DNA of 64,000 nt from Atriophallophorus winterbourni (Eukaryota > Platyhelminthes > Trematoda > Plagiorchiida > Microphallidae), in contig JACCGJ010010799.1 in the NCBI GenBank assembly GCA_013407085.1, positions 124,001-188,000 of the forward strand. The letters run 5' to 3'. A model generated the notes under the pieces. It saw only the letters and a program-made list of their open reading frames with translations, did no database searches and was not told where the DNA came from. Below, one piece after another: positions 44,275 through 55,450 of this stretch. The stretch's first letter is position 1, and each line of letters opens with the position of its first letter. The translations under genes were made by a program, and so were the position numbers.

Positions 44275-45540
44275 GTATCGCTGTGCTTATCTCGTTTTAA
44301 AACGAAACAAATCGCGAAACTGAGTCACAAGAGCAGATACAATTTTCGCAACCGCAGCATATGGTAATCGTTCTAACCGAACTTGCAGTAACATTGAAAA
44401 AGTAGGATTTTATTGTGGGGTGCTCGTTTCCATGTGCACGTACGAAATCGCCGGTAAGTTAATCCTGATTCTGATTTTTGATTTCATATGACCTTGTGGA
44501 CAAGTTCTATTCATATTAGAACATTAACTAGCACTAGCTGGTCTCTGGAAAGGTCTGTGTTGTGAAAGAACACAGTTAAATTTAGGTTAACTAAAATATA
44601 TTTTTGAACTAATAATAATGATAATAATGATCATTAACATGTCTAAAGCTGATCCCTTTTCCACCAATTTTCTGCATCCCACTGATTGAAGAAACGTATG
44701 CGCGGCAGCAGGTAGTAATTCGAAAACTTGACTTTTTCAGAGTGCATGTGATGAGAATCTTCAGGTCCATCGGGATAAACTTCATATATTGATCCTTCAA
44801 TTTCTGAGTAATCTTGATCCGTGCCTCCGCTTTGCCAATGATCATGGTCCACATCCGTTCGTTCTGGCATCGCATTCAATGCTCCAACTGTTGTGCCAAT
44901 CACACTGATGAAAATCATACCCCAAAGCAGCATAATCGTGTTTCGAACTGCAGATGAATGTTGAAATACGCGCAATGTAAATAGCTAATTTGATAAGCGA
45001 GAAACCGAAAACACTGCGGATTGACAAATTAAACAATTCGCAGGATATGAATAAACTCACAAAGCACATTGAAAGTTATACTAATTTTTACCCAATGGCA
45101 TAACCAGAAGCTGAAAAACCAATCACTTTACAGGATAACACCATTTATTTGCCATCTCGAATTTCATTGACTATCGTTGAACAATAGAACGTTCAAACTG
45201 AGTGACGCAAACACTCGAATGGATGAAAAAATTGATCCAATCAGGTGATCACTTAAATATCCAGGATGGACAAATTTCAGAATCTTCGTAGGAGATTAAT
45301 TTAAACACGTTTCTGAACCCGGCAATGAGAATATGTTTATCTGGTATACATTATAGCTTCAGGTATAACTCGAAACACTTAAGTGGAAATAATTCCATCA
45401 TCTGCAGAATGTAATATTTAATACCTCACAGATGTAATCGCCATCCGGAAAAAGATTTCAAACTGTTTTAAAACAATATTACTTGAGTTTGGAGTTAATA
45501 TTCATATTTAAGACAGCTGCATATAACATATAGTATCAAT
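44275..45540 (-). repeat. Composite unit E copy (minus) containing the intact gene
   Basis: In reverse: repeat D (45500-45270), linker with the gtgacgcaaacactc landmark, promoter region, intact family-E gene, and 3' flank ending in the ttttcgcaaccgc motif next to NLR-B copy 3. The order equals 13.68-15.96 kb. Confidence 0.65.
44643..44933 (-). CDS. Family-E small secreted protein, the intact copy
   Basis: This is a 96-residue protein. I chose the ATG at 44933 because all alignable copies begin MLLW there; an upstream in-frame ATG at 44975 would add 14 residues from the conserved 5' UTR. Residues 1-21 (MLLWGMIFISVIGTTVGALNA) form a signal peptide. The mature part has an acidic, His-rich middle (DVDHDHWQSGGTDQDYSEIEG, PEDSHHMHSEKVKF) and a basic/aromatic end (YYLLPRIRFFNQWDAENWWK). 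There are no cysteines and no recognised domain. The frame is unbroken, unlike the four other copies here, so it is the best candidate for a working member. Confidence 0.65.
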   Translation of the reverse strand: MLLWGMIFISVIGTTVGALNAMPERTDVDHDHWQSGGTDQDYSEIEGSIYEVYPDGPEDSHHMHSEKVKFSNYYLLPRIRFFNQWDAENWWKRDQL

Positions 45541-45794
45541 GATGAAAAACACGCCAGCTAGATTTCATCGCAAACATTACACTCTTGAGTTCTAGTAGAC
45601 AATTGGTGTTGCGCAAATTTACGACCATTTGTGATGATTGAAACGGAGAAATACTATTCAAAGAATGACAATTACTCAATGTAGCTATATTTAATTGTTT
45701 ATAAATTGTTTTTTTATTTACAGACAACTACTAAATATGAACTGTAACAACGTTCCGAAAGTTGTGGCCCGGGCAAGCCGACTCATTGATTAAG
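45541..45794. other. Short spacer without a recognised gene
   Basis: AT-rich DNA between repeat D and the BEL insertion. It ends at the target-site copy aatgg (45795-45799). Confidence 0.4.
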
Positions 45795-45799
45795 AATGG

Positions 45800-46224
45800 T
45801 GTACGATGTACATTGAATTTATTTTATTGACAACTAACTGTTTAAATCTGCTGGTATTTTTGTATATTTTTACCATTTTTGTTTTACCGAACAAATTGAA
45901 TTTATTCTTTCTTGAGCTTATATTTGTGTATCTTTATTTGGCCGTTTGCGCGCTATTTGAAGTTGCGATCACTCGTGGTCATTGTTGCTGTTGAATATTG
46001 TTGTTTTTGGATTCAGTACGAAGCGGAATAATTGAGGTTTGCTATTTTTATTGTATAATTATTTTGCTTCAATAGTACCGTACTCATCTCACGTATTGTC
46101 TTGTCAATATTTTGGTGGGCTTGGACGCGTCACTCAACCGTTGGATAGACACATTGGTGTTTATATCGTGACTGAAATCTTTGACGTTGAACTCGATTTT
46201 CCCCGGACCGAATTGTCGGTTACA
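45800..46224 (+). repeat. 5' LTR of the plus-strand BEL element
   Basis: Starts tgtacgatgtac and ends tcggttaca. It differs from the 3' LTR at about four positions by eye (tgtacg/tgtaag, two near 45898, one near 45912). Confidence 0.95.
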
Positions 46225-46346
46225 GTACTCAATTGGCTTCCATCGAGCAAATAAGGAAATCGAAGACATCGTCGAAGAAAACGACTGAACACGACCAAAA
46301 GGATCCTTTGGACGGGCAAGTCGGTAATCTTTCATTGGTTGATAAC

Positions 46347-47325
46347 ATGTCAGGCTCTGGTTTGGTAGTTAGTTCTAAGTCTGATAATCTCATGGCGCAG
46401 TTTGTGTTAGCACAAATAGAGGAAGAACAGAAGCGTCAAGAGATTGAGGTAAGACTGTTGAACGCTTCGAATGCTACTCGACTTGCACGACTTAAATTAG
46501 AACTGTCTGAGGATGAAGATTCTCGCCAGGTTGCTGGAGACGGTAAGGCTAAGAAGACCGTCAAAGAATATCTCAGCTCAGTTAAACCCCAAGAAGCACG
46601 CAAAGGTTCAAGTCATTTCCTTGACCGTGTAACACCGGTGATGCCACGAGTAGAATTGCAGTATTTCGATGGCAATCCATTCCAGTATTGGAAATTTATA
46701 CGTCAGTTTGAAAACTATATTTAAAGTAATGTTTTTGACTACGGACAACGTATGCTGTATTTGCTGCACTATTGTAAAGGTCCAGCGCGAGATGCTATCG
46801 ATGGATGTAGTATGTTGTTGCCCGAAACTGCCTACAAAAAGGCGCGAGAGATATTAACTGATATCTACGGACAGACTCACGTTATCGCGCGGTCAATGAT
46901 TGACCGGTTAATTTCATCCATGGAAAAAGTAAAGTCAAACGGGGTTTCGCTGACACAAATCTCGATAGAGATGCAGAACTGTGAGACTGCTCTATCTCAA
47001 ATGAATTACGATGCGGACCTAGATTCTTTGACGACACTTGAATCAGTCGTCTTTAAGCTGCCACACGAATTGCAGGATCGGTGGGCGAGGTTATTTGATG
47101 TGATTTACCGAGACAATCGCCAACCAAAGTTTCATAGCAGACGAAGCGCGAATAAGTCGTAGTCATTTCGGTTAAATCGCAACGAAACCAAATGTGAAGG
47201 TGACTGACAAGACAGGAAAAGAATTTGCGCAAATTCATAATACGATAAATGAAATGGACCAGTTTCACTCGAAGATAGCCGTTAATTGCTTTGTTTGTGG
47301 TGGTGAACACCATTTGGAGAAGTGT
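46347..47325 (+). pseudogene. BEL gag, interrupted
   Basis: The first in-frame ATG is at 46347 (MSGSGLVVSS); the frame is open upstream to 46233 without ATG. It has a coiled-coil-like Glu/Lys/Leu-rich stretch (IEEEQKRQEIEVRLL), then FDGNPFQYWKFIRQFE, the gag-core signature common in BEL elements. TAA at 46722-46724 interrupts the same frame, which then resumes to 47160. After a +1 change the zinc-knuckle region follows (CFVCGGEHH...C from 47287, then CFLCLFRGHRATDC). In an intact element this protein packages the RNA in particles. Confidence 0.85.
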
Positions 47326-48252
47326 GACAAGTTCAGATCTTACGATGTGACCGGTCGGTGGAACGCTGTCAAGCAACATCGGGCTTGTTTCTTGTGTCTT
47401 TTCAGAGGTCATCGTGCTACGGATTGTCGAAAGAATGGCCTGTGTTCTGTTTCTGGCTGTAACGGAAGACACAGTCACCTCCTTCGTATATGCCAGAAGG
47501 AAGAAACTGAAAATTCTCTGAAATGTAACAGTCTGAATACTAGTTACGAACGTGTTCGCCTAGGCACATTTCCTGTTACTATACTGGGACCACATGGTGC
47601 AGTAGATACATACGCTATGTTAGATAATGGTTCTGATGTGTCCCTGGTGAAAAGCAGTCTTCTAATAAATTTGGGAATCCAACCTGGGAAAGAAGTTCTG
47701 CATGTTCGAACACTAAACTCGGTATCTCATCTAGACTCAGGCATGACGAAATTGTCTTTGGGGCCACTGGGTTGCCAAGAGCCTGCCGTACTCATAAATC
47801 GTGCATTCTGTGTACCGGAGTTACCGAGAAACAATAGTTGTTCAGCTGCTATAGACGCCATGCCGTGGGAACATCTGGAAGACCTAGACTTGCCTGACAT
47901 TCCTGATAAAACTATTGGCCTGCTTATTGGAGCAGACGTACCGGATGCACATTGGGTGATGGACCAGAGATTAGGTCGCCGTAACGAACCCTTTGCTTAT
48001 CAAACAACACTTGGCTGGGTGGTTGAACACAATTTTATCTGCGTATATGCAACTCATGTTCCAGATCATCAATTGTCGACAAACTTTCGACCTCGATGGT
48101 ATCATCCTCATCACGCAGTTTTTAACCCTAAGAAACCTGGTAAGATAAGGGTTGTACATGATTGCGCCGTCAAGTTCGGAGGTATATCACTCAATGAATG
48201 TTTATGCCAAGGTTCAAATACACTGCGTAGCTTAGTTGGTATACTTCTGTGA
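47194..48252 (+). pseudogene. BEL gag end, protease and RT N-terminal half
   Basis: A 352-codon frame. Residues ~31-95 hold paired zinc knuckles. The protease follows with YAMLDNGSDVSLV (47620-47637 encodes LDNGSD; the usual D-S/T-G is D-N-G here, which is seen in BEL relatives and may lower or alter activity). Then LLIGADV and the RT opening KPGKIRVVHDCAVKFGGISL. TGA at 48250-48252 interrupts what should be the LLRFRKE stretch, and the same frame continues beyond it. Confidence 0.85.
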
Positions 48253-48264
48253 TTCCGTAAAGAG

Positions 48265-48627
48265 GTGATCGCGCTATCTGCCGACATTGGAGAAATGTTC
48301 ATGCAAGTTTCTGTAACTGTTATTGACCGTGGTGGTCTGAGGTTTTTGTGGTGGCCGAACAGTGACTTATCTCAAACTCCTACTGAATACCAGATGGCGG
48401 GTCATCCTTTTGGAGCTGTTTCATCGCCATTTGTCGCGAATTTTGCACCCAGGCAGGCGCTTGTGCATTGCGATCAGAACGCCTTTCCGCAGGATGCCAA
48501 AGCTATTCAAAATAAATTTTATGTTGACGATTTGCTGATTTCTGTATCAAGGGAGAGTGATGCAATAATATTTGTCGACGAAATTTGCCGGACGTTTCAC
48601 GTTGCGGAAATGGTTGTCGAACTGTAA
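48265..48627 (+). pseudogene. BEL reverse transcriptase core
   Basis: Continuing the previous frame after one nonsense codon, it contains ALSADIGEMFMQV (motif A, catalytic Asp), LRFLWWPN, the QMAGHPFGAVSSPFVANFA stretch (motif B of Pao RTs) and YVDDLLISV (motif C, 48520-48531 encodes YVDD). All three catalytic Asp are kept. The frame then breaks, and decayed pieces lead on toward RNase H. Confidence 0.88.
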
Positions 48628-48959
48628 GAGTGTTTCGAAAGATGTCCCAGATCAAGAATTAGCTCATCCTGGTGGCAAATTTCATCTTAATCCCATCCCT
48701 CCTGATAGAACATTGGGTCTGGAATGGGATTAAATTGCTGATGAGTTTCGGTTTTTGTTTTGGCCGATGGATGTTGCACGCTCGTTGCTGTCAGCGGTTT
48801 CGTCCTTGTTTGATCCATTTGGGTTGGTCGCTCCAATCTTGTTGCCTGCCAAGTTGTTATTACAAAAACTTTGTCGCGAAAGATTGGATTGGGATGCTGA
48901 ACGTTGTTCGACAGACATGCGAGCTTGAGAGATCTGGGTGTCCAACGTTCGGGAACTGC

Positions 48960-49320
48960 AGGCACTAAGAATACCTCGATGTATGAAGCGCGAACGTGCT
49001 CACGTAGTTCGACCTCAGTTACATGCATTCTGTGATCCTTTGGAACTTAGGTATGAAGCCGCCATTTACATTCGATTTAGTCCTAAGTCATATTGTTGCC
49101 TACTCTGCTCGAAGTAGCGAGTTGCTCTAGTCAAGCCTGCTAATATTTCGTGTCTGAAGTAAGTAGCCGCTAAGCTGGTAGCATCGCTTACTACCGTACT
49201 CAAAGTAGAAATTCATTTCGAATTAGATCAAACATACTTTTGGACTGATTTGACTGAACCAGAAGAAAATACATCATCGAACGTGGATGCTGTTATCGGA
49301 ACTGTTTTTGTCATGTAAAG
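48960..49320 (+). pseudogene. BEL RT connection and RNase H start, truncated
   Basis: Broken frames read HVVRPQLHAFCD (the RNase H first-Asp region is recognisable), LRYEAAIYIRFSPKSYCCLL and ELDQTYFWTDLTEPEE. WTD is the usual RNase H strand, and the coding sequence ends ~60 bases later at TAA. The integrase that should follow is replaced by ~270 bases of non-coding DNA, nearly identical to 2373-2640 (reverse) in the other BEL copy. Confidence 0.75.
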
Positions 49321-49586
49321 GGACCAGGCCAGCTAGATTTGTTGTGGTAAGGCATGGAAAACTTCTTGCTTCTAACCAATCTAGCTGAAATGGCCGGTGA
49401 ATTTTGTCACATGTGTGAGGCATGGAGAACGTCTTGTGCATCGTGACATTATCTCACTTTGTTCTTAGATAATAACGTCTGGTTGCTATTATGATATAAT
49501 CAGCGATGGGTAAAGATATAGGGTAGGATACCAGAGCATGTATGTTGTCAGCCTTTGAGAAATCCGGCGCGGATTTCGGGGGGCGG

Positions 49587-50011
49587 TGTAAGATGTACAT
49601 TGAATTTATTTTATTGACAACTAACTGTTTAAATCTGCTGGTATTTTTGTATATTTTTACCATTTTTGTTTTACCGAACTACTTGAATTTATTCGTTCTT
49701 GAGCTTATATTTGTGTATCTTTATTTGGCCGTTTGCGCGCTATTTGAAGTTGCGATCACTCGTGGTCATTGTTGCTGTTGAATATTGTTGTTTTTGGATT
49801 CAGTACGAAGCGGAATAATTGAGGTTTGCTATTTTTATTGTATAATTATTTTGCTTCAATAGTACCGTACTCATCTCACGTATTGTCTTGTCAATATTTT
49901 GGTGGGCTTGGACGCGTCACTCAACCGTTGGATAGACACATTGGTGTTTATATCGTGACTGAAATCTTTGACGTTGAACTCGATTTTCCCCGGACCGAAT
50001 TGTCGGTTACA
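49587..50011 (+). repeat. 3' LTR of the plus-strand BEL element
   Basis: Starts tgtaagatgtac, ends tcggttaca, followed by target copy aatgg (50012-50016). Confidence 0.95.
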
Positions 50012-50437
50012 AATGGGTTGGCAATTTTATGTAAACTATACTCCATCGTTTCGACTAACCGAAACTAAAATACAGAAGCATTTCACAATATGTAAGTGAG
50101 ATCTTTGCAATGCCCTTACGATGGTTTACAAATTGTATTCCACCAACTCGCACTATTTGTTCAGTCAAGATGGCTTAATCAAAAGAACATCTTGCAATGT
50201 GACCTGACGACGTGAATTTATTTATCGTTTTGTTTTGCTCTTGTCAACGGATTAGCAGCAAAGTTATAATATCGGCGTAATTTTCACAGTTTGCTCACGC
50301 GCGCAAACTTTTTTCAATCGCTAACTATTCTACGGTTTTTGCTATCATTGCAAAGATCGCGTCGAGCTACGCATTTTGATACTTGTTTCTGTGTTCTAGC
50401 TTGTGTAGTTAACGAGTTATATTGGATTATTTGATAC

Positions 50438-52090
50438 ATGACGAAATCACGTGTTCCAAAACAGCCACCTCGACCCGTCGAACAAAAACCCGTCACACAC
50501 CCGAACAACCCAATTCAGGCTACTAACATGTTTGACCGCATCACGAGAACCAACATACGGACTAAAAAATAGATCGATCAAACTGTGACAGCGACATGGG
50601 ACCAACTTGACCTCATTGTCAAGGGCCTGGATCCGGCGAACGCAACAATGGTCACGGCCGGCCCAGCTGATAGGACGAATCTCGACACGCAGAATTGTCC
50701 CGAAGTAACGTGCAAAGCATGTGAACAACCGGTGAGTCCCATGGCACGTAAAGTAATAACGTGTTTTCTGTGTATGGGTAAAATCCATGGTAAATGCGAC
50801 CGTACTTTAGCCCCTGACTCGATAGCATTATTAAATAATGAAATGGTTCCAGGTGCATGCTATGTCTGTGTTTGTTGCAGAGCTAAATCATTGCATTATA
50901 ACGATACTTTTGATCCAAAATAGAAAATAGAATGGCCGGTTTGGAGTTGGGCCTTTGACGTGTGGAAGAAATGTTGGTAAATCAAGTGAATACGCAAGTG
51001 ATCACTGATGTAAACCATCATATCAATACATCGATTTCGGAACCACCATTGAAGGAATCTAAGACTAAGACTATTCGTGTGCCAAAAAAACAAAAAAGCA
51101 GGGTTATTCCCGTTTTGGAATCAGCTAAAACGACCACAGAAGTAGGAAATTCTTACAGAGATATGCTGTTACGGTCGACTTCAGCTGTACACTCCAAAAC
51201 TGCTGTACCCGACTCACAAAGTCAAGCCACAAATGTTCCTTAATTCTAAAACGCCTGACTTTCCGATACGAAAAAAGAACACCGCATACACGCTGAACGT
51301 GATATCTACGAATGTCAGCGAGTCCCAAGAAAGCCTGTTTGATAGCAAACAGAAACATGATGTCGATAAATGGTCTGAACTTTGTCACCTAATGAAAATT
51401 AAACATGTAAACGCAGAAAAGGTGACTCGTCTAACCCGCCATTCATCTTCACCTCATATTGGTCAACCTCGCTTGCTCAATGTAACACTAAAATGCGAGG
51501 CTGATATCGAGAACGTATTGCTGAATGCATACCTACTCAAGTCAGATTCCGACTCAAACTGCCGCATATATCCCGATGTACCATGGTGGGAAAGGAAGGG
51601 CAGCTTGAACGACAGGGAACAAACGGTATCGCGAAGTATAGTTCTACTTGGTGTACCAGAAAATACTTCTAAAGCATCGAATCAGGAAACGGTAGAGCAC
51701 GACGTCAAACAATGGCGCTACATTGCGTGTTCTCTCGATATTTCTAATGCCGTTGTTGTGGACACTTTTCGAGTTCCTTTTTGGCCAAAATACAAGGGGG
51801 ATGGACCGAAACCTCTGAAGATTACGTTCTTGACCAGCGCTATGGCTGAAATAGTAAGGTCGGAATGGACAAAAAAGAAACGAACACTACCCAAGGATGT
51901 TAGACTCAGCCCACCCAAACCAATGAGTGAGACACACTCGCGGCTGGGGGCGGTAGACGGCAGCGTTCCCACCGAAACGGAAGCAATCAATACATCAAAA
52001 AACGTAGTGGGTCCGGCTCAAACCGAGTCGGACCGAGTACATCATGGTCCGGCTCTCAGGGGGTCGGACATACAAACATCATCCGCATAG
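50438..52090 (+). pseudogene. NLR-A ORF1 with PHD-like zinc finger, interrupted
   Basis: ATG at 50438 is supported by the minus-strand copy starting at 61099 (MTKSR in both). TAG at 50570-50572 interrupts it. Residues ~85-145 hold a PHD-like Cys4-His-Cys3 pattern (TCKAC, CFLC, KIHGKC, CYVCVCC). The frame changes near 50900-50960 and back near 51235. The last part (51233-52090) has an RNA-binding-like region: SIVLLGVPE, then GDGPKPLKITFLTSAM and KRTLPKDVRL, as in ORF1 proteins of CR1 elements. In the live element it would bind element RNA. Confidence 0.85.
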
Positions 52091-54896
52091 GCTCGCTACA
52101 CACGAAAACCACTGTTAAATGCCTATACACAAATGCACAGTGCTTGCGGAACAAAATCGCCGAATTGTCTCACTTTAACGCTCAGTTTTCTGCTGACATC
52201 ATTGCTGTTACCGAAACATGGTTTTACGATCAGGTGAACGATTGCGAGCTGGCACTTCCCAACATGATCCTACTTCGACGAGACCGTTCAAGATCAGGTG
52301 GTGGAGTTGCTTTGTATTATAACGAACGTCTTCAATGCACAGCTGTACCTGACACAAGGTTTGAGCTAGAGGACACCATGTGGTGTAGCCTTCGCTTGGA
52401 AACTGGAGAGAACTGTATACTTGGTGTGATCTACCGCTCGCCCAACTCTTCCGATGCCCACAATGAAACGTTGTTACAAATGATGCGCAACGCTGGAAAT
52501 CTTAGAGGATGCCAATTGTTAATAATGGGTGATTTTAACCTCCCACATCTCTACACCAAAAGTGTGCATACTCAGCAATCCCTTGAGTACAAATTCCGTG
52601 AGATTATCACTTTCACTCCCCTATACAACCATGTCCATTCATTCACTCGACAAAGGGGCCTCAATGAATCATCAATTCTAGATCTGGTTTCAACCTCCGA
52701 AGCAACAGCAGTGGAGTCAGTGCAGTATCATAGTCCTTTGGGGCTAAGTGACCATCTTGTGTTGTCCTTCGAATTCGTGTGCAACGCCAGAAGGGCGTCG
52801 GGCGACGTTAAGTTCATCAGGAGAGTCGATTACTTCGGCCTTCGCGGTGCCATTACGATTATGGAGGAAAAACATCTCGATCTTACGAATGCAGATACTC
52901 ATTGTTCTAGTCTGTTAAGTTATATCGGTACAAAACTAGACGACAATTCTACCTGTGTTCCCAAAAGGAAATCAAGAACATTTTGCTTCAAACTCCGAAG
53001 CCGCACTCGGAAGTGGATAGCCATGCGAAATTCCGCATGGGCTGCACACAAAATAATACGAACAGACGCATCTTGGGAACACTTTCGTAGTTTTCGTAAC
53101 AAGGTGACGTCCCTAATTCGAGAAGACAAGCAATATCACCATTGGAAGCTGATCGACCAGATGGAACGACATCCTAAGTTGCTGTACACCATCGTAAACA
53201 CCGCGACCAAGGTTAAGCCAGGTGTATTTCCTATCCAGACAGAGAACGGACTGACTGATAATGTCAAGGATACAGCTGATGCCCTAATATCATTTTATGC
53301 GCAAGTATTTTGTCCAAAGAACGTGTCAACGCTGACGTCTTTGCCGCACCCACTACAAGTCGAATGCCTTAGCAACATCGAGGTAAATCCTACGGTTGTG
53401 CGAAAGCATTTACGCGGACTGAACGTTCGCAAATCACCAGGAGAGGATGGAATAACACCCGCTGTTCTGAAGTCATGCGAGCTGGAGCTTTGTGGCCCAC
53501 TAAGTGGTCTATTCAGGCACTCATTGAATACGGGAACCGTACCAACTCAATGGAAAACCGGTGTTATCACACCAATCTACAAAGGGGGCAGTCGTTCTGA
53601 TCCGGCGAATTACCGCCCCGTGACGCTTCTTTCAGCGGTTTCTAAAATTTTGGAACGCCTGGTGTGTGAACGACTTGTTGAACATCTCGAGAACCATCAG
53701 CTAATAACTTTCACACAACACGGATTTAGGAAAACATATTCATGCCTGTCTAACTTGCTCACGACTCTAAATGACTGGACGCAAGCACTAGACCAAGGGG
53801 GTTCCGTCCATGCCGGTTACTTAGATATATCTAAAGCATTCGACAGAGTGAATCACTCCTTACTGCTTCAGAAGCTGCAGAATGTTGGCGTCATCGGAAA
53901 CCTACTAACATGGTTCACAAGTTACCTGTCTGGACGCAAAGTAAAAGTCAGAATAGATGGTGAAACTTCTCGAACAATTGAAGCCACGAGCGGAGTCCCT
54001 CAGGGTTCGGTTCTCGGTCCGATACTGTTTCTCATATTTATAAACGATCTACCGAACTTACTAGCATGTAAGCTTGTTTTATTCGCAGATGATGTAAAAA
54101 TCTGGACGAAGGTCAACTCTATCGAGGACTGTCAAGTTCTGCAAGGAGATTTGAATAAGCTGCACCAGTGGTCAATCCAAAACAAACTGCCATTTAATTT
54201 CCGCAAGTGCAAAATGTTGCAAGTCGGAAAACCCTTTCCCTTTACCTACACACTTGGCAGCCACCCGCTTGAATGGAGTACATCACAAAAAGATCTCGGA
54301 ATCTTGGTGTCTGGCACTTTGAAGAACAGCCTACAGTGCGAAGCCGTCTACAAGCGTGCGTGCAGCTTGCTAGGTTTACTGAAACGCATTTTCGGACGTT
54401 TCCCACCACACTCACTCGCGAAATTACTAAACACTTACATACATCCTGTCGTTGACTACGCTGTACAAGCTTGGACGCCATGGATGGAAAAAAACATCTC
54501 GCTCCTCGAACGAATTTATCACAAGGCAACCAAAATGGTTACGGATTGAATAATTTACCTTTTGAGCAGCGACTGACCAGACTTGGACTGTGCACCCTCG
54601 AGCGCAGGCGTATCCTACACGACCTCACTCTGACATATCGAATCATCTATGCGAAATCCCACCCTCTCAAACACCTCTTCAAGTTTGGTTCGGTTGTCCC
54701 CACACGCAGCCACCCTTTGACCCTTCAAATCCCACACTCACGATTGAATTGTCGTCGTCACTTCTTCGCTGTTCGTGTATGCTTCTTGTGGAATAGCTTG
54801 CCGACAGATATTGTTACCTCAGCGAACGAGCACATCTTTAAACAAAGGTTACGAAACCTTATGTTGAGAACTACTGCGTTGGCCCCTACATATTGA
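52081..54896 (+). pseudogene. NLR-A ORF2: endonuclease plus reverse transcriptase, one frameshift
   Basis: The conserved reading begins upstream of any ATG (LHTKTTVKCLYTNAQCLRNK from ~52096), in the frame -1 to ORF1 and overlapping it. The endonuclease (~1-220) shows AVTETWF, RSGGGVALYY, YRSPNSS, MGDFNLP and SDHLVLSF. The RT shows TPIYKGGSRSDPANYRPV, ISKAFDRVNHSLLLQKL, SGVPQGSVLGPILFL and LVLFADDVKIW, all catalytic residues present. An indel near 54545 truncates the frame at 54549; the C-terminal segment continues in another frame to 54896 (IPHSRLNCRRHFFAV). One lesion in ~2.7 kb suggests recent activity. Confidence 0.9.
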
Positions 54897-55079
54897 TGTC
54901 TATATTTTTTAACGCACGGAACTACCGTCCATCCAAAGATTTTTTCCCTCAGTCTGTGTCGCCATTGAGGATTATTTTTGCTCCACCTATGAAGAACACG
55001 GATATGATCATACAAGTAACGATTTTTTTAATTTTTTATACGTATATCCTATGGTACTGTACAGCAATTTGCTTTTTTT

Positions 55080-55102
55080 AACAATAAATCTTGAATCTTG
55101 AA
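55080..55102 (+). repeat. NLR-A 3' terminal heptamer repeat
   Basis: aataaat followed by two copies of cttgaat marks the element's 3' end. It defines the insertion boundary on the right. Confidence 0.7.
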
Positions 55103-55309
55103 TTACTTACTTTAATACATATTTAAATCTAAAAATCAAACTTGGTATACGCTGATACTGCTCTTTTCGGTCGAACTAAAATTTCGCTGTCATTTATTAA
55201 TTCGAATGCTGATGAGGAGACTGACAACAGGTTCGCGAACCGTTCTCTCAGTGACAGATATTCATGTTATCATGACAATCTTAATCAAGAACCCGATTTC
55301 GTCATCGTC

Positions 55310-55450
55310 TGCTTTCTAATAAAGGGTTCGTCAGTTGCGACATGCAATAAAATATTACTTAATCGGGGTTTCGTTCATAATCATGGGTTTAAACCCCATT
55401 TTCACGGGATTGTGCGCATGTGACTTAACAAGAGGTTCGTACTAAACTGA
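55310..55450. repeat. Decayed piece of the hammerhead-array repeat (non-ribozyme half)
   Basis: The order tgggtttaaacccca, gcatgtga, aacaagaggttcgtacta resembles the second half of the monomer at 20160-20225 in ribozyme-sense orientation. No ribozyme core remains. From 55450 to 57850 I see no gene or clear repeat. Confidence 0.35.

Larger units (their letters stand above)
45800..50011 (+). mobile_element. BEL/Pao LTR retrotransposon without integrase
   Basis: Two 425-bp LTRs (45800-46224 and 49587-50011) with TG...CA ends are flanked by perfect copies of aatgg (45795-45799, 50012-50016), the 5-bp target duplication expected for this superfamily. I count about four mismatches between the LTRs, indicating a recent insertion. 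The interior holds gag with zinc knuckles, a BEL-type protease, an A17-type RT and RNase H in that order, but no integrase. The same RNase-H-to-3'-end junction is present in the 2-kb copy. A possible primer-binding site (tggcttccatcgag) starts ~10 bases after the 5' LTR, and a G-rich tract (gggggcgg) precedes the 3' LTR. Confidence 0.95.
50290..55102 (+). mobile_element. Nearly full-length CR1/Jockey-like non-LTR retrotransposon (NLR-A)
   Basis: It includes a 5' UTR (similar to 61100-61240 in reverse), ORF1 with a PHD-like finger, ORF2 with endonuclease and RT, and a short 3' UTR ending aataaatcttgaatcttgaat. The terminal tandem heptamer replaces a poly(A) tail, as in CR1/L2-type elements. 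ORF1 is broken; ORF2 has one frameshift. Further copies: 57.86-61.25 kb (minus; related) and 62.82 kb to the window end (plus). Confidence 0.9.

Noticed and set aside
46039..46254. Open frame inside the BEL LTR that recurs in all four LTRs
   Set aside because: Recurrence follows from LTR homology; it spans the LTR end into the leader and has no motif, so it is not evidence of a gene.
55208..55240. CTGATGA sequence that might begin a hammerhead
   Set aside because: No GAAA-plus-cleavage block at a suitable distance and no pairing stem I; the same holds for CTGATGA near 48735 and 43968.
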